From NCBI GenBank assembly GCA_048213135.1, contig PS015041.1, positions 39,839 through 103,838 on the forward strand: a stretch of DNA of 64,000 nt, given 5' to 3'. A model generated the notes under the pieces. The model had not been told where the DNA came from. It did no database searches and worked only from the letters and a program-made list of their open reading frames with translations. This DNA comes from Reclinomonas americana ATCC 50394 (taxonomy: Eukaryota; Jakobida; Jakobea; Jakobida). Positions 33,934 to 47,226 of this stretch are shown here, piece by piece (position 1 is the first letter of the stretch; every line of letters begins with the position of its first letter). A program made the position numbers and the translations under genes.

Positions 33934-34640
33934 CACTCGCGTGCACACAAACAACAGAGATAGGCGTGGCCATCACTGGCTTTGGCGCCTTTTTCACATT
34001 TCTCGGGTGAGTGCGCTCACAGTGAAAAAGAGAGTGACAAAGACACGTGTTATAATCACGCGTGTTCTCTCTCTCACACAGAGTGATGCTGTTCTTTGAT
34101 CGTGGCCTGATGGCGTTTGGCAACGTTGCGCGCTCTCTCTTTCTCTTACTCTGCCTCGCTCACTCGCTCGCTGACTTCAAATTCGTTCAAAAGATCTTGT
34201 TCCTCGGCGGTCTCTTCTTCAGCATTGGATCACAGAACGCCTTTGCGTTTTTCAAGACAGAACCTCTGAAGGGCTCTGGCCTCTTCTTCTTGGGCGTGTT
34301 TCTGGTGCTGGCCGGCTGGCCTTTCCTCGGTAATGAGTTGTCACACACAAGGAGGAGGAGCGATTGTTGTTTTGTGTTGAACACTCGCGTGCAGGTTTTG
34401 TGGCCGAGGCCGTGGGAGCATTCTACTTGTTTGGTCGGTTTGTGAGCAAGCTGATCTCCAACCTGGCTTGGATCCCGTTCATTGGACCCATCTTTGGCAT
34501 GTTGCAATCACGGGTGAGAGTTTGTTTTTTTGCAGATGGATCGCTTCTGTGCTCGACCTCACCTCGCCTCGCCGTGCGTGCAGCTCATGTCGTTCTTTGG
34601 CAACTCGAAGAAGGACGATCAGACGGTGAATTCGGTGTGA
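33756..34640 (+). CDS. GOT1: GOT1-family vesicle transport protein
   Basis: Six exons, 33756-33777, 33958-34006, 34082-34124, 34194-34329, 34395-34513 and 34584-34640, sum to 426 nt (141 aa), close to the usual ~138 aa. Family signatures in order are KIGVAITGFGAFFTFLG, VMLFFDRGLMAFGN, ILFLGGLFFSIGSQNAF, GSGLFFLGVFLVLAGWPFLG and FVAEAVGAFYLFGRF, with the C-terminus SFFGNSKKDD. Four hydrophobic segments are expected. Got1 proteins act in ER-Golgi membrane traffic. Intron 34125-34193 has the donor GTTGCG in a well-conserved place (FGN|ILF), which makes it a strong example of that splice-site class. The first intron contains (CT)n. Confidence 0.93.
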
Positions 34641-34733
34641 GCGGAAGGGCAGTCACCGCCACCGCCCCCCCCGTCGGTGGATTATTTGTGCGATAATGAA
34701 CAATATATGAAATGGAAGTGGCGTGTTACTGTA

Positions 34734-37258
34734 TTAGTCTATGGCGTACGCCAGGTGGTGCTCTTCGCGCAGTCTTCGCAGCACGGGATCGAAGAGCGCG
34801 CTGAGTGTGGCGGGGGATTTCTCGGTGAGGCGGATGAGCAGGCTGTGTGGGAGGAAAAGAGGGAGAATTAGGAGCAGGGAGGAAGAGAGGGCGAAGGAGG
34901 GTAAGGGTGAAAGGGGGAGGAGGGGGAGGAGAGGGAATAAGAGGGGGAGACGAGAGAAGAAAGCAGGGATAGAGAGAATGCTTCCCCAGAAGGAAAACGT
35001 GAACGGCAGGAGAGTGATGGAGAGGAAGTAAGAAGAAAGAGAGTGAGAGAAGGGCGAAGGAGAGGGAGTAACAGGGGGAACGTGGACGAGGACGAAGGAG
35101 AGGGGAGGAAAATGGAGGGGGCAGGAGAGAGAATAAGAGGGGAAGGTGGAAAGGGGAGGAGGGGGATAGGCGAAGATAAAGGAGCGAGGGAGGAAAGGAG
35201 AGAGAGTGGGAGAAGGGAGGAGGGTGAAAGAGAGAGTAACAGGGGAAGGGGGAAAGACAGTATGCGAGACGAGAGAATTTGTGGGCATTTGGAGGGTGAT
35301 GAAGAAGGATTAGGATGAAGGGAGAGCAGGAGAGAGCCGGAGACGAGAGAAAGAGCGACAGGAGCGGAGAGATACAGAAAGAAAATTGCACAGAGAGTGG
35401 GGGAGAGAGAGACAGGGGCAGAGTGAAAGGGCGGAGAGAGTGCTGCGGAAAAGCAGGGACTCGGAGAGGGAAGAATGAGCAGGTTGAATGAGAAAGACAG
35501 GCAATCCATCTCATGGTACTTTCCCCCTCTCCCCCGAACACGCAACAATGGCGCATGCGTCTCCTCGGCCTCGAAATGCACATGCAGAAACACGCGGTGT
35601 CGGACCGGGATCCGCGCTGCCGGCACCGTCGAGTCTGGTGGTCTCAGCAACTCGTCGCAGATGTATTCCAAGCGCGCGTAAGTGTGGCCTGGTTGAAACA
35701 CACAAGGGGAGTGTGAGAGAGATGGCAGATACAGAGCAAGAAACGGTCCGCAAATGGCTAGAAGCGAGAGAGAGAGAGACCACAGAAAATCAACTGCTCT
35801 TCCGTCGTACAGAGAACACTGAGCCGTTCACCCCCCTCTCAACATGCACACATTCACGGAAGAGCATGAGAGACGGGAGACTGAAACCGAGACACCATAG
35901 ATCTCTTTCTTGCACATTCACAGAAGCGGACGAGAGACAAGAAAGTCGTCTGTCTCGTATTGCAGAGATCTACACTTTCTTGCCTTCTGTCATTCTCTCG
36001 ACTGAGAAAGCTGCTCTTGCGTTTCGTTGTATTCAATGTCTGCAAGCTTGGTCGTTGTCCCAGCTGATCATCTCTTCTCCTCAGTTAGTCTCCTCGTTTG
36101 CATCCAAGCTGTCCTCATTCCGTTCTTCCTTCTCTCTGTCTCGTTGCTCTCGCCTTCGTGCTCACTCCTCACCTCTCTTCCGTTGCTGACTCACCATCGC
36201 TCTACCTGCATCCTCCTCCTCGGTGTTTCACTCTATTCCGTCGCTCTTCTTTCTCTTATTCTTCACAGCTGACTCGTCCAGCTCTGTCTCTCCGTCGCTC
36301 TGCCTGCATCCACCTCGAGTTATTACTCTTTTTTCCCACTCTGTTCTTTCCCATCTCTTTCACAGCTGACTCATGCAGCTCTTTCTCTCCATTGCTCTAC
36401 TGCATCCTCCTCCTCGGTGTTTCACTCTCTCTCTTTCCCCACTCCCTTCCCTTCTCCCTCCTCTTCCTTGCTATCTCTACACTCTTCACCTCCTTCCACC
36501 TTCCCACTCCCTCCCCCTTCCCCTTTCCCCTTCTCCCTCCCCCTTCCCCCTTTTCCCCCTTCCATACCATGCAACATAACCGTGCCCATCTCCACCACCT
36601 TCACCTCCCTCAACAACTCCTCCCTCATCGCCTAACCCACCCACCCACACAATCAGAGCCGCAGCACACACTCCCACACAGCACGCAAGCAAACAACAGT
36701 CACACCATGGCCGCAGACACCGTCAAATCCGCCTCCGACGGTGGCATCAGCGCGTCACCCTCCTGCGACTCCTGCTGCACCCGCGTACAAAACTCAAACG
36801 CAACCGCACCTATACACAGCTCCACTTCCTCAGCATAGAAGCCCGTCTGTGCAATGACAGCTGAAAAGACGCACACTCCTTGCACTCCATCAGCAACTCG
36901 CGTCTCCGCTGATCCGTATGCACAAACTCATGAACGCTCCACGCAGGTGGGCTCTTGATGCGAGGCGCCCCTTTACTGCTCGACTGCTGCTCAATAAGCT
37001 CAGTGGCCGATGCTGCTGTGCATTCCCATCAATGAGAGACTGATGAGACTGTGACTGACTGAGAGACAAGTGAGTGAGCAGCAACCGTATTCGTGTGGTA
37101 ATGGATTCGCGGGTGAGAACCACCACGCGCAGCGTTCGTGCTCTGAGCGGCGTGTGAGGGCTGTGTGGTGTGTGTGTGAGAATGCATGCATGCAGGCAGG
37201 GGGGGATGAAGAACGTGCCTCGAGTGGCGCGCTCGCGTGCAAGCTCCACGCGTTGCAC
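34734..37258 (-). CDS. Unidentified minus-strand gene, 5' end lost in a gap
   Basis: Supported exons are 34734-34842 (LIRLTEKSPATLSALFDPV, ending LREEHHLAYAID) and 35547-35688 (HTYARLEYICDELLRPPDS, then VRHRVFLHVHFEAEETHAP). Further upstream are likely exons around 36700-36860 (GFYAEEVELCIGAVAFEF), about 36880-37015 (PPAWSVHEFVHTDQRRREL) and one starting at 37258 (VQRVELARERATRGTFF). The first two join in phase through an intron with donor GTTGCG; the others I could not fully join. The gap 37291-37734 hides the start. The family is not recognised. Confidence 0.45.
34850..35500. repeat. Polypurine intron tract
   Basis: GGGAGG/GAGAGA low complexity filling the intron between the two 3' exons of the unidentified minus-strand gene. 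No coding content. Confidence 0.75.
36185..36435. repeat. Intronic minisatellite, ~90-nt units
   Basis: Three imperfect units begin GCTGACTC (about 36185, 36269 and 36366) and share CTCTGCCTGCATCC or its variant and CCTCGGTGTTTCACTCT. It lies in the intron upstream of the exon at 35547-35688. Confidence 0.65.
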
Positions 37259-37290
37259 CTGCGTCACGAGGGTTAGTGGGAGTGTGTCAA

Positions 37291-37734
37291 NNNNNNNNNN
37301 NNNNNNNNNNNNNNNNNNNNNNNNNNNNNNNNNNNNNNNNNNNNNNNNNNNNNNNNNNNNNNNNNNNNNNNNNNNNNNNNNNNNNNNNNNNNNNNNNNNN
37401 NNNNNNNNNNNNNNNNNNNNNNNNNNNNNNNNNNNNNNNNNNNNNNNNNNNNNNNNNNNNNNNNNNNNNNNNNNNNNNNNNNNNNNNNNNNNNNNNNNNN
37501 NNNNNNNNNNNNNNNNNNNNNNNNNNNNNNNNNNNNNNNNNNNNNNNNNNNNNNNNNNNNNNNNNNNNNNNNNNNNNNNNNNNNNNNNNNNNNNNNNNNN
37601 NNNNNNNNNNNNNNNNNNNNNNNNNNNNNNNNNNNNNNNNNNNNNNNNNNNNNNNNNNNNNNNNNNNNNNNNNNNNNNNNNNNNNNNNNNNNNNNNNNNN
37701 NNNNNNNNNNNNNNNNNNNNNNNNNNNNNNNNNN
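37291..37734. other. Assembly gap (444 N)
   Basis: Followed by (TG)n; it separates the unidentified minus-strand gene from the polyubiquitin 3' flank. Confidence 0.95.
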
Positions 37735-37912
37735 TGTGTGTGTGTGTGTGTGCAGGGCGAGACATGCACCGTGGTCAGCGAGGCACTGCCACACGAGCCC
37801 ATTGATGTCTCTTTGGGTTTGGTATTGAATGAAGGACACAGGATGCACAAGGCAAAGGTTACGTTGTTTTCTATACACATTCATTATTGTGGGCTAGTTG
37901 CATAAACCCCTG

Positions 37913-40007
<2,095 letters not shown>

Positions 40008-43000
40008 TCAAATTCGACGATTTTCGATTACGACTCCAACTCCGACGGCTCCCGTCGCCTCCGCCTCCGCCTCCGCCTCGGGCTCCCACTCGAGGAATCG
40101 GTGTCCGATCCGGTCGTACCATCCGGGAATGACTTGCGAGCGCCACAAGACCACCGGATTCATCTCCGACGGCTTTTGTATGCCCAGTTTCAACTCCAAT
40201 CGGAGGCGAAGCAGGAGAATGTACTGCACGAGCTTGTGCACGCGCATGAACCGGCGCACCATCTTGCGTTGCTCAGCAAACCCCAGGCCACCGTCGGACT
40301 CGGGCCATCCTGCGCCATAGCCGCGCACGGCCTCGTCGACAAGCCACGGCCAGTCTGCCGAACCGTGAATCATGGTGCCTTCGGTTCCCATGTCGTGGAG
40401 TGCCGCCAACGGGAACAAAATGGTGGCCAGGTCCCACGCTGCGCGCGCACGCCAGTGAGTGGAAAGAGAGGGGAAAGAGAGAGTGGAGGAGCAATATTAT
40501 TTTGCAAACCGTGAAAACTCCAAGTGGAGAACTCAAAGTCAAACATGCCGAGGTTGACCAGCGGGCCGCAGTGCTGCACCACAAAGTTGCCTTGGTGCAA
40601 GTCACCGTGGTTCATGCCGAATATCTGCACCACACAGAGAGACTGAGGATGTTTAGTTGACTGAATCGCTTCCGCTGCTCAGCGCAACTTGCGACGACAT
40701 CGGCAGCGTGTCGAGCCAGCGCTGAATCTCGTCACGCTCGCGCCACGCCAGCTCACTCGCATCATCGGTGGCAAACATGTCGAACACGGTGAGGCTGGTG
40801 CACAGGTCCGCCCACTTGGGTGTGTGCGGCGAGTCCGCCGGTGAGCGCACTTCAAACGTGCTCGAGTACCGATGCAGCTGCGCAAGCGCGCATCCCCACT
40901 GCCGCAGAATGGCTGGTATATCGCCCATCAGCGTGAGTGCGACCGGATGGACAAGAGAGGCGAAACGACAACACACTCACCGCCGTCGAGATGCCACGAA
41001 CCATCTGCGATGCAGTGCCCGCCTGGTATCACCTGCGCCAGCAAAATCGATGAGATCACACTCTGCTCTTTGCACAATTCGCCCCTCTGCCTACCGTCTC
41101 ACACGTGCAGAACCACTCCACTGACGAGTCCTCGGGGTCGCGAATGACCGTCACCACATCACCGTCGTTGGCCTCCAGCGTTCGCGGCACAAGCGCTGGC
41201 GTGCACCCATGGCGACGCAAACGCAGCAGCTCTGCCGTGTTCTCGCCACTGGTGACGCGGTCGATGCACTTCCACACGTGGTTCACGCGCCGGACCTGCT
41301 CGCGCAGACGGCCCTCCGTCATGTGTGCCTTGGGGTCGATCACTCGCCGCCCCCGGTTGTACACACGCACGACCACGCTCATTTTAGCGTCGCCCGCCAG
41401 TCGCACGGCCGCAGTCGCGGTAAAGTGGTTGGGTGAGAACGATCGCAGCTGGAAGGCCATGTGCATCGGGGCATCGGCTGCGGCCGGCGGCACGAAGGGG
41501 TAGTGCTCGAACAGTTGCGCGCAAATGTACCGACATGCGGCTTGCACCGACGGCAGCGCTCGCACCGCTGGCTCTTCCCACTCTCGCGGCGGTGCAGTGG
41601 TCGTCGAAAGGCCGTGCTCGGAGACCCAATGCAGTGCCGGAAGCGGTGAATCGGGCCAGCTGAACAGTGCGCCGCCGATGGTGGCGTGCCACTGCCAACA
41701 TAGTTAGATTGGATGCGGATGATGCAGAGAACTCGGAGTGTAGACTCACGTCGAGAAGACGATGCTCGTGCTCGTCATCCGAATGCGAAGCAATCTGCTC
41801 GCACAACCACAGCAGCTTGCGCAGACGAAGGAAGCGATTCACTTGCTCGGCAAATTGCTGCACGAGTGAGGTAAGTGAGCCGGCTGTACATGTCGCATTG
41901 TGAAGCAATTACGCAACAGGAGGTTGTTCGCCACATACAGCTGCATAGCCGGTTAGACAATGCGCCACCAGACGCTCTGTTTCTTCTCGGACAATGGGCG
42001 TTTCGCCTTCCATGGTCACCAGCAAGGGAAAGAGCGCACATGCCACATCAAATGCTGTGCATGCACGAGGAATGTCACAACATGAAGACACCAAAGCGCT
42101 CCTAATGCTGGCAACGCACCAAGCCAACCTGTGTCGAGAAAGTGAGAAGGAGAAGTGGGAATACGCACTGAGCATAGCGTGCTCACCACGACACAAGCGG
42201 GAGAAGTCTCTGATCGTCACGCACAGCGAGCTGTCGCCTGCAGTATCGTGCCGCACTGCAACCGCTGTGGTAAAACAAGACGAATGAGTGAGAGGCGAGC
42301 AAGTCGTCGTGGATCGATGAGCACACACCACTCGAACAGCATAATGTGACTCCAACAGGACCCTGCGCAGCGGTCGTTGTAGTGAGTTGCAAGGCACACG
42401 GAATGTCGAAGGTGCGCTTCTCACGATCAAGGTTCAGAGAGAAGTACAGTACAGAGTATCAGCATTCCCTTCCAGCTCCCAGTTCGTTGCGCAGCCTTTC
42501 GATAACTCTCTCTCCCTCTCCCCCTTTCTTTCTCTCTCTTCCTTTCCCTGATTCTCCCCACACACTCACCGCCACACCCTCCCTGTCAAACCACCGACGA
42601 CACGACTCATACTCGCTCCACACCGCCTCGTATCGCTGCACGGTCGGATCCAGACACAGCAGCACCTCCAGCTGCTCCTCCCAACTCGGAAGCGCACCCC
42701 AACACTCATCCACACCAGCACCTGCTGCGCCTTGCTGATGCAACTGCGCCCATGCACATCCCATCGCCCAACACTGCTCCTCAATCGTCGCCACCACCTG
42801 TCCCTCCTCACAATCACCGCAGTGATCGACGCAGGCCACGAGCACTGCACTGTCCGCGAGCACATGGATGCGCGTGTCTGCACGTGGCAGGTGCACACGG
42901 ACACCACCAGTGGTGTCGCCACTGACAACAACATGTGATTTCCACTGTTGCATGGCATGCATGCGATCGCGCATGCGACTGCTCTGTTCCACAGGTCCAC

Positions 43001-43223
43001 TCACACAGTGCACGAGTGCGTCACTGCGCTCACACATGTCAACAACAACATCACGCGCGACACTTCTCACAAGAGGCACACACAACTGCACAGAGAAGGA
43101 TCGCCAAGTGCACTTTTCTGACAGGAGACGATGCTCGACAGTGAGGTGCGACTGACTTGGCGTGCACAGCGAGTGCTGCTCAAGGCAGTGCAACACACTG
43201 GCGACACTGTCGTCGTCGCTCAT
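40008..43223 (-). CDS. Double APH/choline-kinase-like protein (degenerate N-terminal domain plus canonical C-terminal domain)
   Basis: The start is MSDDDSVASVLHCLEQ at 43223. First domain: exon 43223 to about 42565 (QCWAMGCAWAQLHQQ, WSEYESCRRWFD), then exons around 42395-42190 whose splicing I could not settle (TIRDFSRLC), 41939-42054 (FDVACALFPLL) and 41750-41857 (RFLRLRKLLWLCEQI). These run in phase 0 directly into exon 41095-41691, which has no start codon of its own at its 5' end and opens the second domain. Then 40981-41032, 40689-40912 (WGCALAQLHRYSSTF), 40519-40624 (NHGDLHQGNF and FDFEF, the Brenner and metal-binding motifs) and 40008-40438. Both halves show the family order ..G.A.AQLH, W.D, catalytic loop, DFE, D.A..LFPL, LR..K. 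The first half lacks the HGD/HND loop and looks like a pseudokinase. The substrate is unknown. Confidence 0.7.
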
Positions 43224-43260
43224 CGATGATCAAGAGAACACGAGCAGGACGACTCTTTTC

Positions 43261-43266
43261 TTTATT
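43261..43266 (-). terminator. AATAAA poly(A) signal overlapping a stop codon
   Basis: On the minus strand GAATAAAG contains the stop TAA (43262-43264) of the upstream APH kinase inside AATAAA. The next gene on the same strand starts 38 nt further on, so cleavage must occur in a very short spacer. Confidence 0.55.
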
Positions 43267-46061
43267 CATCGTCCCATGAGAGATACCGCCAGCCGCCCTC
43301 CTCGTACCACTGTGTCATGCATGTACAGAATGAGAAAGGGAACAGAGTGACCAAGTTCTTGCCCCTCAAGTCTGACCTTTGGGTACGCCTCGGCTCGGAA
43401 GGCCACCGATGGAGCGACGGCCTCCTTCAGTGTGCCTTCGCGCATGCGCCTGCGGATGAGGGCGTTGCCGGCGTACCACAACACCTTGCGAACGCGCAGG
43501 AAGCGGAGGCACAGGTCGTACAGTTCCTGCGCGACACACTCAGCAGATATCAGAAACGAGGCCGAGGGAGGAGAGACGTACCTGCACTTCGAACTGTGGT
43601 CGGGCGACGCAGTATCCCTCCACGGCGGCACGCAACACACGGAGCGAGTTCGCGGTGCCAAAGATGCCGAGTCCTTCGCCACCCATTTGCTCCATGGAGA
43701 TGATCGACCACAGCGGCGCCACAATGTCGTACGGGTACCAGCCTGCACGACTCGCGAAAAAATGAGTGCGACGTGAGGGAAAAACTCTCGCCTGCGCGGC
43801 ACGCCTCACCCCAGCACACAAACTCCCAGTCAAACACCGACATGTGAAGCAGGCCAGTGTCGTCGCGGTCCAGCAGAAAGTTGCCGTAGTGAATGTCGTT
43901 GTGCAATACGCCAAAGAGCTGCGAGAGGTGAGAAAGGGAGAATTACGGCTGGGCGCAAGAGACCACCAGACCTTGGGTGTCACTGGCAAGCTGTCGACCC
44001 ACGCCTTGCAGATCTCATACTCGCGCCACGCATGCTCATTCTCGCGCAAGCACGGGTTGGCTGCCACTTTGTCGATGCCGCCCTGGGTGTCAGCCCAGAC
44101 CGGGATGGGCAGCTGGTCTGCGGAGTGCGGAAATGTGCTGGAGTGTTCGTGGATCTGACCGACAGAGCAACCCCATACTGTGGAAGCACAGGGGGTGAGA
44201 TGGCAAGGGGAGAGGGAAAAGGCAAGGGTGCAAGGAGGAGAAGAGGAGGGAAAGAATGCAGGCAAAGTGATAAAAGGAAGGCATGGACATTGAGGGAGTA
44301 AGTACATTTGAAAAGAGAACAATGGATGGGATAGAGGAGGAGACGGCAAGGAGCAGGTGGCGAGAGAAATCAAAAGGCATGAACAGAGAAGAAGCAGCAA
44401 AGACAAAACGGGAGAGACATAAAGAAACGGGTGGAATGCAGATGAGGGAGACGGAGAGTTGGCAAGAATGGATGAATAGATAGGAAAGAAGCAGTCAGAG
44501 CAACGGAGGACGAGAGGCGGGGGAACCAATTAGACACGGATGACATGCAGGGTAAAGAGTTGACAAAGAGAAAGAGGCAGGGATGAGCAGAGAGTGTAGA
44601 CACGGATGACATGCAGTGTAAAGAATTGGCAAAGAGAAAGAGGCAGGGATGAGCAGAGAGGGTAGACACGGATGACATGCACGGTAAAGAATTGGCAAAG
44701 AGAAAGAGGCAGGGGATGAGCAGAGAGGGAAGAAATGGCTGGCACAGGAAACAGCGAGAGAATGAAACGCGCGTGGTGTGCGCGTGAGCACGAAATCAAC
44801 AAATAATTGTAGCCCGCTATTCCCACACATCCCCTTCTCCACAAACTCAACATCGAAAAGTCTCCCGATCCATGACCCAGAATCCACGCTGCACGCAGTG
44901 CTGTCCCGGCAGGAACAGCTCGTGATACACAAAGCACGTCAAGGGCACTGTACAGCACATGAGCACACGTACATCCCATCCCATCTCCAATCAACACCAT
45001 GGCAGGTACGCAACGCGTGTCATCCTTTTCGATCTCCACCACCAGACACTCGGGATCGTCAATGGTCGGCAACACACGACCGACACGCACCGGCGTGAGA
45101 CGCTCCCCCTGCAAGCGCTCTCTCCCTCTCCTCGCCTCCTCGTCGTCGCCGGCGTACTCGCGCTGCACTCCACCTGCAATGTGATTCACCAGCATCGCCT
45201 GCGCCAGCACCAGCTCCTTCGTCAACTCCTTCTGTCCGTGCATGCTGCGGAGAGGTGTCACCGCGCGCACAAGCACCGTCGCACCGCCCACGTCACTGTC
45301 GGGGAGCAGGTGGTGTGAGAGAGGAGAAGGGAGGGGAAGGAGAGTGGGAGAGAGACAGCAGACGCAACTCCCTCTGACGCGTCTTGTACACTGCATGCTC
45401 GTTGGAGAACTGAATCGCCGACCACGCATCGTCATTGTCGCACAGACCGAAGCGCCGAGTGGCCTCCGCACGCACTCGCTCGTGACGAACGCGGAAGCCT
45501 TCACCGACAACTCGCTGCGGAATAATGCAAGGGAGAGAGAGAGAGGGAGGATAAGGAAGGGAGTGAGAGAACATGGAGAGAGTGAAAGAGAGAGAGAGAA
45601 GAAGATGTAGCGAAGGAAGGACGATGACAGGTGAGTGAGAAGCGACAGAACAAGGTGAGGATGCGTGCTCTCCACAGCAGCAATACAGAGCACGTGAGCA
45701 AGAGAGGAGTGCCTGACTGCTGCTGTTGTCTCTTTGGAGCCTCTTCCCCATGATGAATGCATGCGTGAAGAAGCAGTCTGTCTCTCTCAGAGCTCGGGTG
45801 GGAGTAGAATGATAGTTGCTGCTGTGGTCTCTGACAAGCCTCGTCCACGTGAAGGAATGTATGCATGCCAGTCTCTCGGTGAATGAGTGAGGGTGAAGAA
45901 TGAGTGAGCAAGTGCGAGTGGAATGCATGACTGCAGTTCTCTCTGGGGAGGAATGCATGCAGGGAAAAGCAGTCTGTCTCTGTGAGAGAACGTGAGAGAT
46001 GAATGATGACTGCCGCTGTAGTCTCTGAGAAGCCTCAGTCTCTCTCGGTGATTCAGTGAGT

Positions 46062-46098
<37 letters not shown>

Positions 46099-46382
46099 TG
46101 AATGCATGACTGCAGTTCTCTCTGGGGAGGAATGCATGCATTGAGATGCTGTGTGTGTGTGTGTGTGCATGTGTGCGTGTTGCCTTTGCTCTCCCTTCTC
46201 CTCCTTCTCCCTCCCTCCCTCTCCTCAACATTCTTCTCCACCGCCTCCTCCACCCTCGCCATCAACACACTCAGTGGCATCGCCTCCGGAGTCGCACTGA
46301 CATCCACCGCCTGCACGCGGATCGTCGGCCACTCACTCTCACCACCCGCAAGAGTCGATGCAACCTCCGCCCCAAAATCCAT
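43262..46382 (-). CDS. APH/choline-kinase-like protein, single domain
   Basis: Nine exons: 46230-46382, 45369-45514, 45015-45295, 44852-44947, 43972-44177, 43810-43918, 43582-43742, 43377-43526 and 43262-43309. They sum to 1350 nt (449 aa) with all phases agreeing. Signatures are MHGQKELTKELVLAQ, VYHELFLPGQHC, WGCSVGQIHEHSSTF, AWREYEICKAWVDSLP, FGVLHNDIHYGNFLL (Brenner loop), VFDWEFVCWG (metal-binding Asp), IVAPLWSIISME, LCLRFLRVRKVLWYA, and a C-terminus ending WRYLSWDDE. It is a paralogue of both halves of the adjacent double protein. The catalytic residues are present, so it is probably an active small-molecule kinase; the substrate cannot be told from sequence. Introns at 45368 and 45014 have GTTGCG donors. 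Confidence 0.8.
44531..44730. repeat. Intronic tandem repeat, 66-nt unit x 3
   Basis: Units start at 44531, 44597 and 44663 with TAGACACGGATGACATGCA and share AAAGAGAAAGAGGCAGG. It lies in the intron between exons 44852-44947 and 43972-44177 of the APH kinase. Confidence 0.85.
45610..46150. repeat. Intronic minisatellite, roughly 100-150 nt units
   Basis: Repeated elements GGAATGCATGC, AAGCAGTCTGTCTCT, GTCTCTGA.AAGCCTC and GCAGTTCTCTCTGGGGAGG recur from about 45720 to 46140 in the first intron of the APH kinase. The GCATGC cores are palindromic. Confidence 0.65.
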
Positions 46383-46559
46383 CACAATAGATGAGAGAGA
46401 CAGAGCTCGCGATATCTGTGAGTGAGTGGTGTGTGAGAGAATGGGGTGCAGCTGCTCACACAGCAGCGAGCCACCAGGCAGTGTGGCAAAGGTCGTCGGT
46501 GAGTGAGTGAGAGAGTGAGAGTGCAAGAGTGATTGAGTGAGTGTCCCCTGCGCGCGCAC

Positions 46560-47135
<576 letters not shown>

Positions 47136-47226
47136 CTTCTTCTCCCTCCCCCCTCTTCGTCTCCTTCTTCCACTTCTTCTTCTTCTGTCTCATTCTTCTC
47201 TCTCTTCATCTCTGACTGTTCTCTAG

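Noticed and set aside
34868-35288. Similarity of LREEHHLAYAID to M16 peptidase motifs
   Set aside because: Only a short stretch resembles it, there is no HXXEH in the visible exons, and the protein ends there.
37735-37905. Short plus-strand frame after a TG repeat with an apparent acceptor
   Set aside because: No upstream exon is visible because of the gap, there is no recognisable protein, and it lies in the polyubiquitin 3' flank.
40653-41565. Second APH domain as an independent gene starting at an internal Met
   Set aside because: The frame is open upstream to a clean acceptor at 41692, with matching phase to the preceding exon and no suitable ATG near the domain start.
42217-42399. Frame with HYNDRCAG and LFEWC as a catalytic loop of the first APH domain
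   Set aside because: Resemblance to HND..GN and FDWE is weak, and this frame does not continue into FDVACALFPLL. The alternative frame with TIRDFSRLC does, so I treat this one as a shadow.
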